Source: Rutpela maculata (Eukaryota; Arthropoda; Insecta; Coleoptera; Cerambycidae). Taken from it: a DNA stretch of 64,000 nt. Shown in pieces: positions 31,863 through 42,672 of the stretch (its first letter is position 1; every line of letters begins with the position of its first letter). The notes below the pieces were generated by a model that saw only the letters and a program-made list of their open reading frames with translations, did not search any database and was not told the origin of the DNA. The stretch is taken from positions 369,955,249 to 370,019,248 of the forward strand of contig OW386285.2 of assembly GCA_936432065.2 (NCBI GenBank), in the 5' to 3' direction. Position numbers and translations under genes: made by a program.

Positions 31863-33702
31863 GTTTCTCCTGCTGTTCGGATCAGCACTCTGTCAATACA
31901 AAATTACCCCAATCAATAACACCGTTGGTGTATACTACCACCAAGACACGGACATCGTGGTGACAAATGACAAATGGACTCTACTAGTGCATAAAAACAT
32001 TTCATCCCTCAAACTAGCTTTTGACAAAAATCAAAATATCTTAGACAGAATCTTGTACACTCTCCATAATGGTGATCATAAGTCAATTATTTTTACGAGT
32101 GAAATTAAAACAGACTTTAACCTTTTAACACAAATATCCAACTCTATAAAAATGAAATTTGACGAAATCTTTTCAGATACAAAAAGATATAAACGAGGAA
32201 TACTTAACGGTATCGGTACAATATTCAAATCCATAACTGGAAACCTAGATGCTGAAGATGGCCAGTACTATACTAATTGTATAAATAAACTAAATAACGA
32301 CGAACATCAATTGGAAAACTTAATCAAAAATCAAATTTCAGTTACGACTTCTGTTATTAAAAACTTCAACTCGACTATACAAAAATTACAAATTGACGAG
32401 AAAACGTTTAACAAAGATCTCGAAGAAATCGAACGCACAATTCAAACCATGACTCAAGCTATTGAGGCCGCTCATATAAAACTAAAATTCTTATACATTT
32501 CCGAACAACTAATGGCGAGCTATTTGTATATCGAAGATAATTTAAACGACATTCTAAATTCAATAACATTTGCCAGACTTGGAATCATTCACACGTCAAT
32601 CATAACCCCTAATCACTTAGTGACAGCACTACAAGAAGTTTCACAGAGCTTACGAAGGAACAATTTGCCTCTCCCCATTAAATTATCGGCAGTTGCTAAG
32701 TATTTGGATAATATTGAATTACAAGCGTTTCAAATGGATTCTAACTTAGTATTTGTTTTAACAATACCACTTGTTGAACCCCAAAATTATAACACCTATC
32801 GCCTATATCCTATCCCGATACTTGATAACAGAACTGGTCTACATCACATTTTATCTATTTCACAAAAGTTTATCGCGAGAGACGATGATTCTTTAATGTA
32901 CATACCTATACAAAATTTGAAAGAATGCAAACCTCTTTATTTTGGAACCAAACTATGTTCAAACCTATACGCTTATCCCATCGATCAAAATGCCATATGC
33001 GAAGCCAGAATCCTCAAACCACTAGCTAGACTCCCAGAAAACTGCCAGACCTCCTTCATCATCAGCCAAGGGTACAATGTCCAAGAACTTGAAGACAACT
33101 CATGGCTAATAATTAATTCCGAACCACTTCACATTACCATCAACTGTCCAAAGAGAGAATCCACAACAGAGCTAATCAACAAAAATTCCATCATCAAACT
33201 ACAACCAGGATGTTACGCCTATGCAGGCATCACCCGAATACAAGCCAGTGCTAAAGACTTTTCCGAAATTAAGGACAACTCATACCCTATCCAAATTCCT
33301 TTTGAATGCTGTAATCACATGCCCGACAAAATCGAAATTCCAAAATTAAAACCTCTCAAATTAAACAATCTCGACGTAGAAGACCTAGATACTGCTAAAA
33401 ACAAATTGGACCAATATTCCAAAGACCTGGATGACCTCATAAACGAACCTTTTGTGACCAAACACATATCTTGGTTCACATATTTCATAATCACTCTCAT
33501 CATTCTATTAGTTCTACTTTACATAACCTGTAAATGCAGAAGAAGAAGATGTGGAGCATTGCGAATCCAACCCTCAACGGACAACCCTCCTTCACCTCCT
33601 TCAGAGCGAAGCAGAGTTTTTACCAAATTTCCTAGACTGATCCCTCCAAGAAAGCGACCCGGTATTAAACCTCAAGAAGAAGAGGACATCGAGTTAACAT
33701 AG
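31863..33702 (+). CDS. env: Errantivirus Env glycoprotein (copy 2)
   Basis: Envelope fusion glycoprotein. The frame is open from the splice acceptor to TAG at 33700-33702; the first ATG is at 31957 and gives 581 residues. The 31 codons before it encode a hydrophobic leader (FLLLFGSALC) suited to a signal peptide, reached only if the leader exon is spliced on. A furin-type site RYKR lies near residue 75-78 of the ATG form, followed by the fusion-peptide-like GILNGIGTIFKS. Then come helical segments, a Cys-containing domain, one membrane helix near 506-526 (FIITLIILLVLLYI), and a short basic, proline-rich tail. Layout and length fit insect errantivirus Env. No lesion is seen, unlike copy 1. Confidence 0.92.
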
Positions 33703-33941
33703 ACTTTCATATGTGGAGTTTTACCCTTGTCTATTAATTTAGACCATTGTATTTTATTCTTATTACATTTATGTAGTGTACTACTCGCTTATTATTATTA
33801 TCATCTACCAATTTTAACTTTTATGTATTTTATTATTTTGCTTTGTATTCATTCAACATTGTTTCAATTTATTTTGCATTATATTCATTTAACGTTTCTA
33901 ACAATTTTCAAAAGTTGCTGCATAACATCAACTTTTTTATT

Positions 33942-33952
33942 AAGGGGGAAGT
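33942..33952 (+). other. Polypurine tract of copy 2
   Basis: AAGGGGGAAGT directly before the 3' LTR. Confidence 0.82.
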
Positions 33953-34315
33953 TGTTATATAAAATTATACGCTATATCATCAAGATATAAATCGACATTA
34001 CAGATAGCATCATATTACAGTATTAGATAACAGCTTCCTTTGAATTGCTTATCTAGATATTAAGTTTCATTTTAACTTCTCACAATATTATGCTGATTAG
34101 CTAGCTTGCATTTCCTTTGTTCAACTTTGGCTGACACATCATTTGAAAACTTATAAATAAGACTAACGTGCATTTGTACCGGCAGTTATCATACTCACTT
34201 CATATTAAATGTATCATACATAAATTGCATCTTTTATTCAGGAATCAACGTTGATTCCTCATGTAACTAAATAAAAAGTTTTTAAAAAGTCAATCACGCA
34301 AACAGCGATCTAACA
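33953..34315 (+). repeat. 3' LTR of copy 2 (363 bp)
   Basis: Three substitutions from the 5' LTR: one A/G near the TATA region and two adjacent CC/TT changes near 34250. AATAAA at 34270-34275. Confidence 0.95.
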
Positions 34316-34555
34316 TATATATATTTTTTAAGTGCCACTCCCTGAGAAGGGGTGGCATCGACCCCCTATAAATTAGCAAGCCCCCGCACAATATAGAAAC
34401 TTTTTTTGAAGCATTTACTATTATACTGCCAAAAATGAACGAAATCCGTTCAATATGGCATTATTCCGAAGTTTTGCATATTTTTACCTCTAGGTACTGT
34501 ACTATTTCTCAAGAAATATATAATTAACGTATTTGATACCTATCCAAGTTTGGTC

Positions 34556-34612
34556 GAAATTCATTGAGTAAATAATTGAGCTACAAAGGTGTTACCGTGA
34601 AGAGTGGGATAC
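34556..34612 (-). repeat. Possible TIR, partner of 22256-22310
   Basis: Plus strand reads TACCGTGAAGAGTGGGATAC then ACTGTA, the inverted form of the block at 22256. The far flank is CA, not TA. Confidence 0.45.
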
Positions 34613-36000
34613 ACTGTACATGTGTAACATACCGTTGGAAAGAGCTTTTTGAGTAGTACATTTCTTTAATTTGGAATGCGTGAAATCTAGCTGGCGCCCC
34701 TCTATTTTCCTAAGTATGTAATCCAGAAATTTGAAAATAATGATAATAATAGAACTTTCTGAGCTTATCAATGACAAATCAGTTTAGGTATGTCAAACAA
34801 TTTAAGAAATATCACACTATTTATGTCATAATATTTTTGTTTATATTGGGTAACTTATTCTAATTTTCCTACAGAACCCTCCATATGCAAACGGAGTCGC
34901 GTTTGACAGTTTTTTTATTAGATATATATTCAGTTGTACCAATTTCTAGATATAACGTGGACATATAACGTATGAACAAGAAAACGTTTTTGTAGTCTAT
35001 AATTTCTGTGAGGGAACGTATATATATTTTAATGGTCACGAAACTGCTGGTATTTGGAGAAAACCTCTTTATTGCCACCTAAATTGCTCTTGTAATAGGT
35101 CGTAATTTCTGCAATATAGCAGCAAAATAATTAATATAGACAGATACTTATGGTGCAGTATGTTACACTGCCAGACATATAGTTCAAAGAAGAATTAAAG
35201 GTTTATCTTATGATTAAATACAAACAAGCTAACATTTCATATTGGAGTAGTTTTTAATACCCTAGTGGAGCATCTGCTTTGCCCTAAAAAAGCATTGGAA
35301 CCCAAAAATACGTTTTTGCAAGTATCTCCGAAAGTACAACTACGTAAAATATTCTTTAGACCAATAGGGAACGGACAATTGTAAAAGTAAAAGGTTTTCA
35401 CTTAATATTTCGTACAAAATATTGCGAAATCGGAAAACAATATTAGGGTAAAGAAACGATTATCGGTTTTCAGAACAAAATAGAATATTTTTATTAATCT
35501 TGAATACAAAAAAAAACAGCGTCCTAAGGAATCACTACTTTCACATCCAGACTTCCTATTCAAAACCCTTAGAATGAAACAAAAAAATGTGAGCATATTT
35601 GCACTCTAATATGTCAAGATAATTGTTCATAGAACTTTCATAATATTTGAAATCGTTTAGTGGCAGCTGATGCCAAAAAGAATTTTGAGGACTTGGCTTC
35701 TCGTATAGACACTGAATCTCAATTGTATGTACTCTTACTTGCTTTACCCATTCACCTCCCAATCCTTCAACGAAATAAGATCAAAATATAATCGAGTTCC
35801 AGATCTCATTATAATACGTAGGTGTACCAAATTTCAAGTTAATATCATGAACGGGTCCAGAGTAATCGTGCGCACAAAAAAAAATTACAGGCAATAGACA
35901 AACAGGCAATAATTTTTTTTGTTCAAACCTAAAATCTTAACGTTTCACGATATTCTAAGCTTATTTGAAGAACAAAAAAATAGTTTTTTTAATCTATTTA
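34613..36000. other. No recognised feature
   Basis: AT-rich with short unconvincing open frames. No repeat partner seen. Confidence 0.45.
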
Positions 36001-36229
36001 TTTAACGTCGGCCTATTTCCGTTACCAGGGCCTATCACCGACGTTAGGAGACGAGCTACCCGCAACCTGGAAATTTTGCCGAATCTCTTCTCGTAAGAAG
36101 AGTAGGGATCTTTTACTTACCTAACATTTAATAGACAAGGGACCACCCGCTTTACATCCCCTCCGAAGAATGGTATATCCACTACGTAATCCTTGTCTTG
36201 AAATGACATAGCTTCCGCGTATACACTGA

Positions 36230-36345
36230 TATACAAGCCGCTAGAAGATGGGACGAGATCGCTGTGTTTCCCAAGATGGGTCTCCCAAGATGGGTCTCCC
36301 ATCCAAATACTAACCGCGCTGCACGTTGTTTCATTGGAGTATCGA
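36230..36345 (-). repeat. 5S rRNA-like fragment (possible SINE part)
   Basis: On the minus strand the stretch contains CGCGGTTAGTATTTGGATGG followed by GAGACC, preceded by AACAACGTGCAG. This closely resembles the internal control region of 5S rRNA genes (the segment around GCGCGGTTAGTACTTAGATG). GGGTCTCCCAAGAT is repeated in tandem beside it. The rest of a 5S gene is not recognisable, so this is a fragment or a 5S-derived SINE, not an rRNA gene. Confidence 0.5.
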
Positions 36346-36359
36346 GATACATAGACTGT

Positions 36360-37120
36360 GAAGGCGCATCTACGCTCGCCTCCATATAACAGTTAAAACA
36401 TATGTATACTAAACAAACTAGACAATATAAAAAACTTTTACACTTATAAGATATGTACATTGAAAATACAAAACAAAAACTGTGTATACCTGTGGTCATG
36501 TTTTTACGAATATCAAGTTTTTTAATAAAATACACTAAAATTGCATTCTAGAATTATTAACAACTTTTCAATTTCTTTAAAAATTAATGTTAAAGGAATT
36601 CTAAAAATAAAAATATGTATAGTTTTTTTAGAGCTCCTTATCAATTTTGTCCCTTGAATCAGACTTCAAAGCTTGGTTTTTCTCGCTTAGTAGTTGGAAT
36701 CTCACTCTCGCTAGATCGTCACAGAGACCTAGCACATAGGCTGAGGTTTTGTACCAATTCTCTAATGGATGTTCGCACGCATGGCCTAGCCGCAGAAGGA
36801 TTCGGGTCCTGCAAGTTCAAAGGGTATATACTTGTAAATATTGACAAATCTTGCATCTAATTTTACATAAGAATATCGAACATGGCAAAGGTGGACACAT
36901 GCCGTAAATTATGTTTAATCACAACTATATGCAATGGTAGAGTTAGAGTATCAATTTGAAATTAAAATTTCTACTCGCACGAGTTTTCAACCTCCATTTT
37001 CTTACAGCAGTAAATGTAGTATTAGATCAAAGCGGATTAAATTTTAGGCAAATTTCAGAATTCAAGCTCGAGGTGTTGACTTTATTCGACCTCGTGTTTA
37101 ACGGAACTTTCAACCTCCAT
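36360..37120. other. No recognised feature
   Basis: No gene or repeat recognised. Confidence 0.4.
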
Positions 37121-37139
37121 TTCCGATCAGAGTTTCAGA

Positions 37140-37260
37140 TGATCCGCGCTAGTGGTTACTTGGTAGACTTGACACCACGGAGTCCCGGGTTCGAATCCTA
37201 GCTAGGATATGGATGGGAAGAACACGATGAGAAGTATATTTTCAAGGCGATCAATTATTG
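37140..37260 (+). repeat. tRNA-like SINE head
   Basis: GCGCTAGTGGTTACTTGG resembles an A box, and CGGGTTCGAATCCTAGC about 35 bases later contains a perfect B box (GGTTCGAATCC). No tRNA acceptor stem can be formed around them, and unrelated sequence follows, as in tRNA-derived SINEs. Family and right end unknown. Confidence 0.5.
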
Positions 37261-38887
37261 AAAATTGAAAATATCATAAATGGTATTCTATGCATATAAT
37301 CTTTTACTTCTACATGAATTCTCTTTAATTAATTTCAATGATTTTTAATATTTTTCGGCAGATATTTGTAAAGACGAAAATGAGAACGATGATGCTTGAG
37401 AATCTGAGGAAAATCTAGATTTGGAAGACCATACAGAGGGCACTTCCGAAGAGGAAGATAATTTAGCAGTGAGAGTGATTCAGATGAGAATTGATTTGTT
37501 TTATTCGTATTGAATGTGCCAAAATAATAGAAATATTAAGATTTTTATATTCTCATTATTTAATCCTCACTATTTTCAATCAATGATTGCAATCTCTAAG
37601 TATTCTCAAATATGATTTTTTTTCAAGTTTCATACGTACTGGGGTATTAAAGATACCGCGCGCGGTGAGCACCTGGACGCTGCAGTACACTTAAAAGGCC
37701 TAGCTGACAGGTTTTGTCCCACGGTATTATCAGTTGACACTTTTTTGTTGAAATAACGAATTTTGACGTGTTTTTCATACATATTGACTGGGGCAGCTGA
37801 CAACCTTCGCTCCCTACCCTATGCAGCTGACACTTTTTTTTTTTTCATTTATATTACATAAATAAACTATTTATAGTTTTGTAGCTTTGTTGGATTGACG
37901 CAAAAAACAAAATTATTTTACCAAATGCGCAGCCTCCCACGCTCTTAATCTCCACGGTCGCATCAGCTGACACTTATTTTAGTTGTTTTTCGAACGAAAA
38001 TAACATTAAAAAAACAAAGAAGTCGTGTTGAAATGACGCATAAAATATTGACGCTATCTCCCAGACTATATGGCATTATATGAAATCAGTACCAAGTGGC
38101 AACTAATCTTTTTCTTAAATTTTCATTGTCATCTAATTAAAAAATTAAATTAATAAAAAAATATACTTAGCATTTCAATTAAAAAAACATTTCATTATAA
38201 ATATTAAAGTTTGCTCATCGTAATATATCCATTGCATTATATTCAGTAAGCAGTGAATACAACGATTAAATAAATAATTCTAAAAAGGTTATTTTATTAA
38301 TTTTATGTTAAGACCTGATCTGCAGTTCGCTCAACTTCTTATATTTCGGCATAAGAAAAGAGAGCGTCATGTGATCGCGTTGCGGGATAGTTTAACGTTT
38401 CTAGTATTCCACTCAGTGAAAGATCAGTCTGCATTTTTCGTAAATCAGATAAAACGAATCTACATTCCGTTTGCATCGTAAAAGGTTTTATCGTACGATC
38501 ATTCTTTTCCCCGTAGCTCTGAATTATATTATGAACCTTATATTTAAAACAGATTTTACATAAGCAACGAAAATGTGTTAAATCTAATCACCAGACTCGA
38601 CTTTAACTTTTACTAACTAAAGTTCATGTTTAGAATTGTTGACTATTATATTAATTATAAAAGTTTAGTTTATTAACACCTATGCTTTAAATTAAATTAC
38701 TCTTTATTATTGGAAGTTTATAATTAACAAAGTTTTAGTATATTAATAGTATTTTAATTGCTTATTTAACAGCTTTCAAAAAGTTAGGACCATACCTGCC
38801 TTACACGAGTATAAAGTTTTTTATACGGTCATTAATTCAAAATTTTGAAGGGCATATCTATCCATAACATAAAGGCAATGTAATGAC
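37261..38887. other. No gene; weak CAGCTGACAC repeats
   Basis: CAGTTGACACTTTTTTG (near 37730), CAGCTGACACTTTTTTT (near 37830) and CAGCTGACACTTATTTT (near 37970) recur at uneven spacing. Nothing else recognised. Confidence 0.4.
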
Positions 38888-38895
38888 TGTATCTG

Positions 38896-39929
38896 CAGAG
38901 CTGGGCAAATACTTTGAAAAAGTATTTAAATATTATATACTAAATACTTTCAGAAAATTGAAAGTATTTAATATTAAGTATTCTCAAAAGATAGAAGTAT
39001 TTAAATAATAAATAACAAAAGTAATTAAATAGTTTAAACTTAGTATTTAAATACTTTCTGAATATTTAAATATTTTTTAACACTGAAATATTTCGAAGCA
39101 TAGTTAAGTGTAACAATAGCCTTTAATGGCTAAATTTCGCCAAATTGTATTTTCTATTTTTGTAGAAATCAATAAAGACTTATTATTATCATTGTTATTA
39201 TTATATTAAATACTATTTGACCATTTGAGGTGTCAAAATTTTATGACTTTCATAAACTTCTACAATACTATTTTAAAATCTCTATACTTAATCAGTCCTA
39301 GAGTTGGGTATTGGACTTTACTTATCCGTAGACCTTTGCGTCTTCTGCAGATACCCAAAAAAAGTGAAGAGACTATGGCACTAGAGTACCACTATTCTAT
39401 ACAACTGTTCTCTGTCGCGATCACAAAACATATACATTAACTGTTAACACTTACTGTCTATGTCTGCTCTCAATCAACTTTCTGGAAATTAAGACTTGAA
39501 TGACTGAAGACTGAATGATGATGCAATGTATTTATTAACTACATGGTATAGTGCATACATGTATTGATTCTTCACGAGTATCTGCCTGTCTCCCTGATGT
39601 ATTTGATTATATTTTTTGTTGTATTTATTTAAATACTTTTGAGATTCAAATACTTAGAGGGATATTCAAGTATTTCTGAATGTATTTAAATACTCTCAGA
39701 AAAGGATTTAAATACTTTCTTAAAAGTATTTAAATACTTCCCAGTTATTTAAATACTTTAAGTAGTTATAAATACTTTTAGGATCATTTTCACAAATACT
39801 AAGTAGTAAATATTTCAGATAAAGTATTTGCAAGTATAAATACAAATACTTGTTGCAAGAAGTATTTAAATACTTTCTAGTATTTAAATATTTATGAGGT
39901 ATTTGAAAGTACATATTTGCCCAGCTCTG
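38896..39929. mobile_element. Nonautonomous hAT-type element
   Basis: Ends CAGAGCTGGGCAAATAC and ATATTTGCCCAGCTCTG. Flanking 8-mers TGTATCTG (38888-38895) and TATATCTG (39930-39937) match at 7 of 8. Both subterminal regions are packed with AAGTATTTAAATACTT-type motifs in both orientations. No transposase. The outer 10 bases (CAGAGCTGGG) equal those of the element at 15131. Confidence 0.85.
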
Positions 39930-39937
39930 TATATCTG

Positions 39938-40560
39938 TCTGTTATCATGAACTGTTTGGGCCCTTCTAGATGAACAAGGAACTTGAAATTTTGTAGCCAG
40001 ATAGGGACTAATATTAGATTGTCAAGAAAATTATGAAAATTGGACAATTCAAAATGGTGGCCCTAAGCTGAATTTTTTAGCACTGGGTTTAAGTTGCCAA
40101 ACCAAAATCGAAAAAAAGAAAACTACATTTGTCGGTTTACAAACAAAACAATTTAAATATTTATCCACTGAACTTTCAGAATGGATAATATTGCAACATA
40201 ACCAATTATTCGAGATCGGACAGTAGTGCAGTGTTTTTCGCTCAGAATGCTTTCGGATAAAACCGATTATCGTGAAAGGGTTTAGCCGGATAAGCATGAC
40301 GAGTCGGCCCCCAAATGGCAACCTATATCGAAACTTATGTTTTAATATCGACTTGATGTATGAACGCGATTTATATGTATTTTGCCGCCGTACTCCGCTT
40401 TGACCTTGAGATATGGAAAAAAAAATGAGCACATGCATGACTATCGTTCAAAGAGACATATCTCGAAAATTAATTGAGCTAGAAAGGTAAAACCAACGGG
40501 AGGTTTCAGGTAACCTTAATGAGTATATTCTATTTTTTTTTTAATTTTTAGAATAATTAC
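39938..40560. other. No recognised feature
   Basis: Nothing recognised; open frames here look random. Confidence 0.4.
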
Positions 40561-40564
40561 GCAC

Positions 40565-41019
40565 ATACACACTTACAGACGCAAAGACATTTATTATTCG
40601 ATATTTCGGTTCAGTCTGCTGTGAAACGGATATCTGTACAAGAAATTTTTTTCTACGCTAATTATTAAAATTTATTTTCAATTTATAATAAATTTATAAT
40701 AAAGTTAGAATACAGTCAAAACATATACAATTCATTACTGAACCATAGCAGATACGAAAAAATTTAATAGAAACAATATTGTAGACAATTTAGTCAGCTT
40801 TAATTTTGCATATAGCCACTTATTGATTAGAGCTAACCGTTTTCGAGATATGAGCGAAAAACCGAAAACCGGGACCTTCTTCGTGCCCCCCTGCATCCCC
40901 CCCGCCTCCTACGTTCGGGGACTTTTGGTATGTTTACCTCTTAAATAGTCCAAACACAGTCCTCTAGTCAAAAATTGTGATCTCAGCATTTCCCTCTAGA
41001 AACCATTCATTGACTGGAC
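40565..41019. mobile_element. Truncated copy of the 56 kb palindromic MITE
   Basis: Similar to 56158-56759 in opposite orientation. Shared blocks include GGACCTTCTTCG, ATTTCCCTCTAGAAACCATTC and the end CATTCATTGACTGGAC at 41019, followed by TA. The other end is missing near 40565. Confidence 0.65.
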
Positions 41020-41203
41020 TATTAGGAGGTGACAAAACTAAAACGCAAATTAGTCTCAAAGCCAACCGCCGGCCGCCTAGTCTGAGGAATTCCACGCGAG
41101 ACTAGTTTTCTCGATGTGACGTCACAGTGCTTTTCGCGAGGATCTCAACTTTAATTATTTATTGCAAAGTAAGTACTGCGATTTAAGAGCTGATATTCAG
41201 TGT

Positions 41204-41732
41204 TAGTCCAATCAAATAGGTCGACAAATCAAAATTTTGAGGTAAAAAAAATTCGTTTCACCGTTTAAAGTGATTTTAATTGAAAACAAAAAAATTAAAA
41301 TTGTTATAACTTTTTTATTAACAATTTAAAAAAAAAATCCATTTCTCTGAAACGAAAGTTTATATTTTTCTGGGTAAATAGAAAAAAAAATAAATTCATT
41401 AACTTTTCAGCACGCTATGATTTTTTAAAATGGTACATATCATCCCTTAACTTCTCACCACCCTAACTCTGTTAATTTTAATAATACCAAAGTGAAGAAA
41501 TCATTTTTATGTAAAATTTCATGCTTTACATGCTTTTATTTGAACCTTTTTTACTAGCTTTTACACATTTTGAGTAATTTTGAAAAAACACTTTATTGTT
41601 TTTCACCCCTTCTCGGGGGTTGAAAAAAATATTTCTTTCATTAATCGTGTTCAAATACTTCAAAGTAACATATACCAAAAATTCAAGTATTTACCTCAAA
41701 ATTTTGATTTGTCGACCTATTTGATTGGACTA
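41204..41732. mobile_element. Palindromic MITE with ~40 bp perfect TIRs
   Basis: Including the flanking TA, the ends read TAGTCCAATCAAATAGGTCG and CGACCTATTTGATTGGACTA and continue inward to CAAAATTTTGAGGTA and its complement without mismatch. About 529 bp, no coding content. Confidence 0.86.
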
Positions 41733-42254
41733 TGTGGCGTGTTTTTATACATAAAACATACTTTAATAAAATTTAAAAAAAATGGGCACGTTCTCCATTT
41801 GGGTTCAGTGCATCAAAAACCTTCGAAAAAGTATAGTCTCAGGGTTTGAAAAATGTCCACCTGTGTTATCATCGAAGCATATATAATGTTATCTGTACCT
41901 CTTATAGTGCAAAGTATATTATAAAATACTTGTGTCTAGCCTTAGGGTAGGAACACATTTATGACACGCCACGGTTCGGCATGACAATAATTTTCAAATT
42001 CTAAAATAACAAATTATGGTACGGTTAAAACTTCTTAAAAAATGAGATATTTCTTAATAGAACTAGGCGGATCTTTAAAACCGTTCCACGTAAGTTATTA
42101 ACATTTCAGTGAGTGTAATATATAGTTTAAAATAATTTGCGATAATTCTTGTCTCTTATATTTCTTGATAAAAGTGATAAAATAGGATTTTTTTTTATTT
42201 ATTTTATTACTGCAACAAAATTAATAAAACAAAGTGTTTTAATCTAGTTTAGAA
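41733..42254. other. No recognised feature
   Basis: Nothing recognised between the MITE and the LINE 3' end. Confidence 0.4.
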
Positions 42255-42672
42255 TGAAAAAAAAATGACACCTGAGGAAACCTCGTATTGTGTCGAGCAG
42301 TATATACATTATCTTAATTCTATATCTATGTTGCATCATTAATATAACAATACTAACAAAAAGAATGGCTGTAGTAAGTTTGTTATGATTATCTCATTTG
42401 TAATATACTAAGAAACTATACCTAATACCTATGTAATTTCTGATATAATAAATCTATGGATATAAAAATGCGAGTGAACATGTTGAGAAAAACAATTTGA
42501 TTTATATATCGAGGTGAAAATCATGAAGATGCCATATTTAAGACAAAAAAAGAAATGTGTCGGAGGGCGGTAAAATAATATGATACATTATTAATACGGT
42601 ATATTGTTACCTGTACAAATATGAATTTCTAAACTATAGTAAGAGAATGATATGTGGTGCTTTTGTGTCAGG

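Larger units (their letters stand above)
25942..34315 (+). mobile_element. Errantivirus-type Ty3/gypsy element, copy 2 (nearly intact)
   Basis: An 8374 bp element: 5' LTR 25942-26304, tRNA-Ser primer site, leader with splice donor, gag, pol, env, polypurine tract, 3' LTR 33953-34315. TATA flanks both sides (25938-25941, 34316-34319). The two LTRs differ at only 3 of 363 positions, so insertion is recent. Gag, Pol and Env frames are all open across their full length. The one clear lesion I see is the missing ATG at the start of gag. Insect errantiviruses are Metaviridae that carry a third, envelope gene. Confidence 0.95.

Noticed and set aside
33727..33990. Hydrophobic open frame after the env stop in copy 2, with a similar one at 4209-4499 in copy 1
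   Set aside because: It has no ATG, is in frame after the env stop, and an ~11 base length difference shifts the frame between the copies. It is 3' untranslated sequence running into the LTR.
36230..36345. Functional 5S rRNA gene
   Set aside because: Only the internal promoter segment is recognisable and short duplications interrupt it.
37140..37205. Functional tRNA gene
   Set aside because: A- and B-box-like words are present but no acceptor or anticodon stem can be drawn; fits a SINE head better.
40049..40438. 129-codon minus frame
   Set aside because: No recognisable motif, Ser/Arg/Phe-rich low-complexity reading; looks random.
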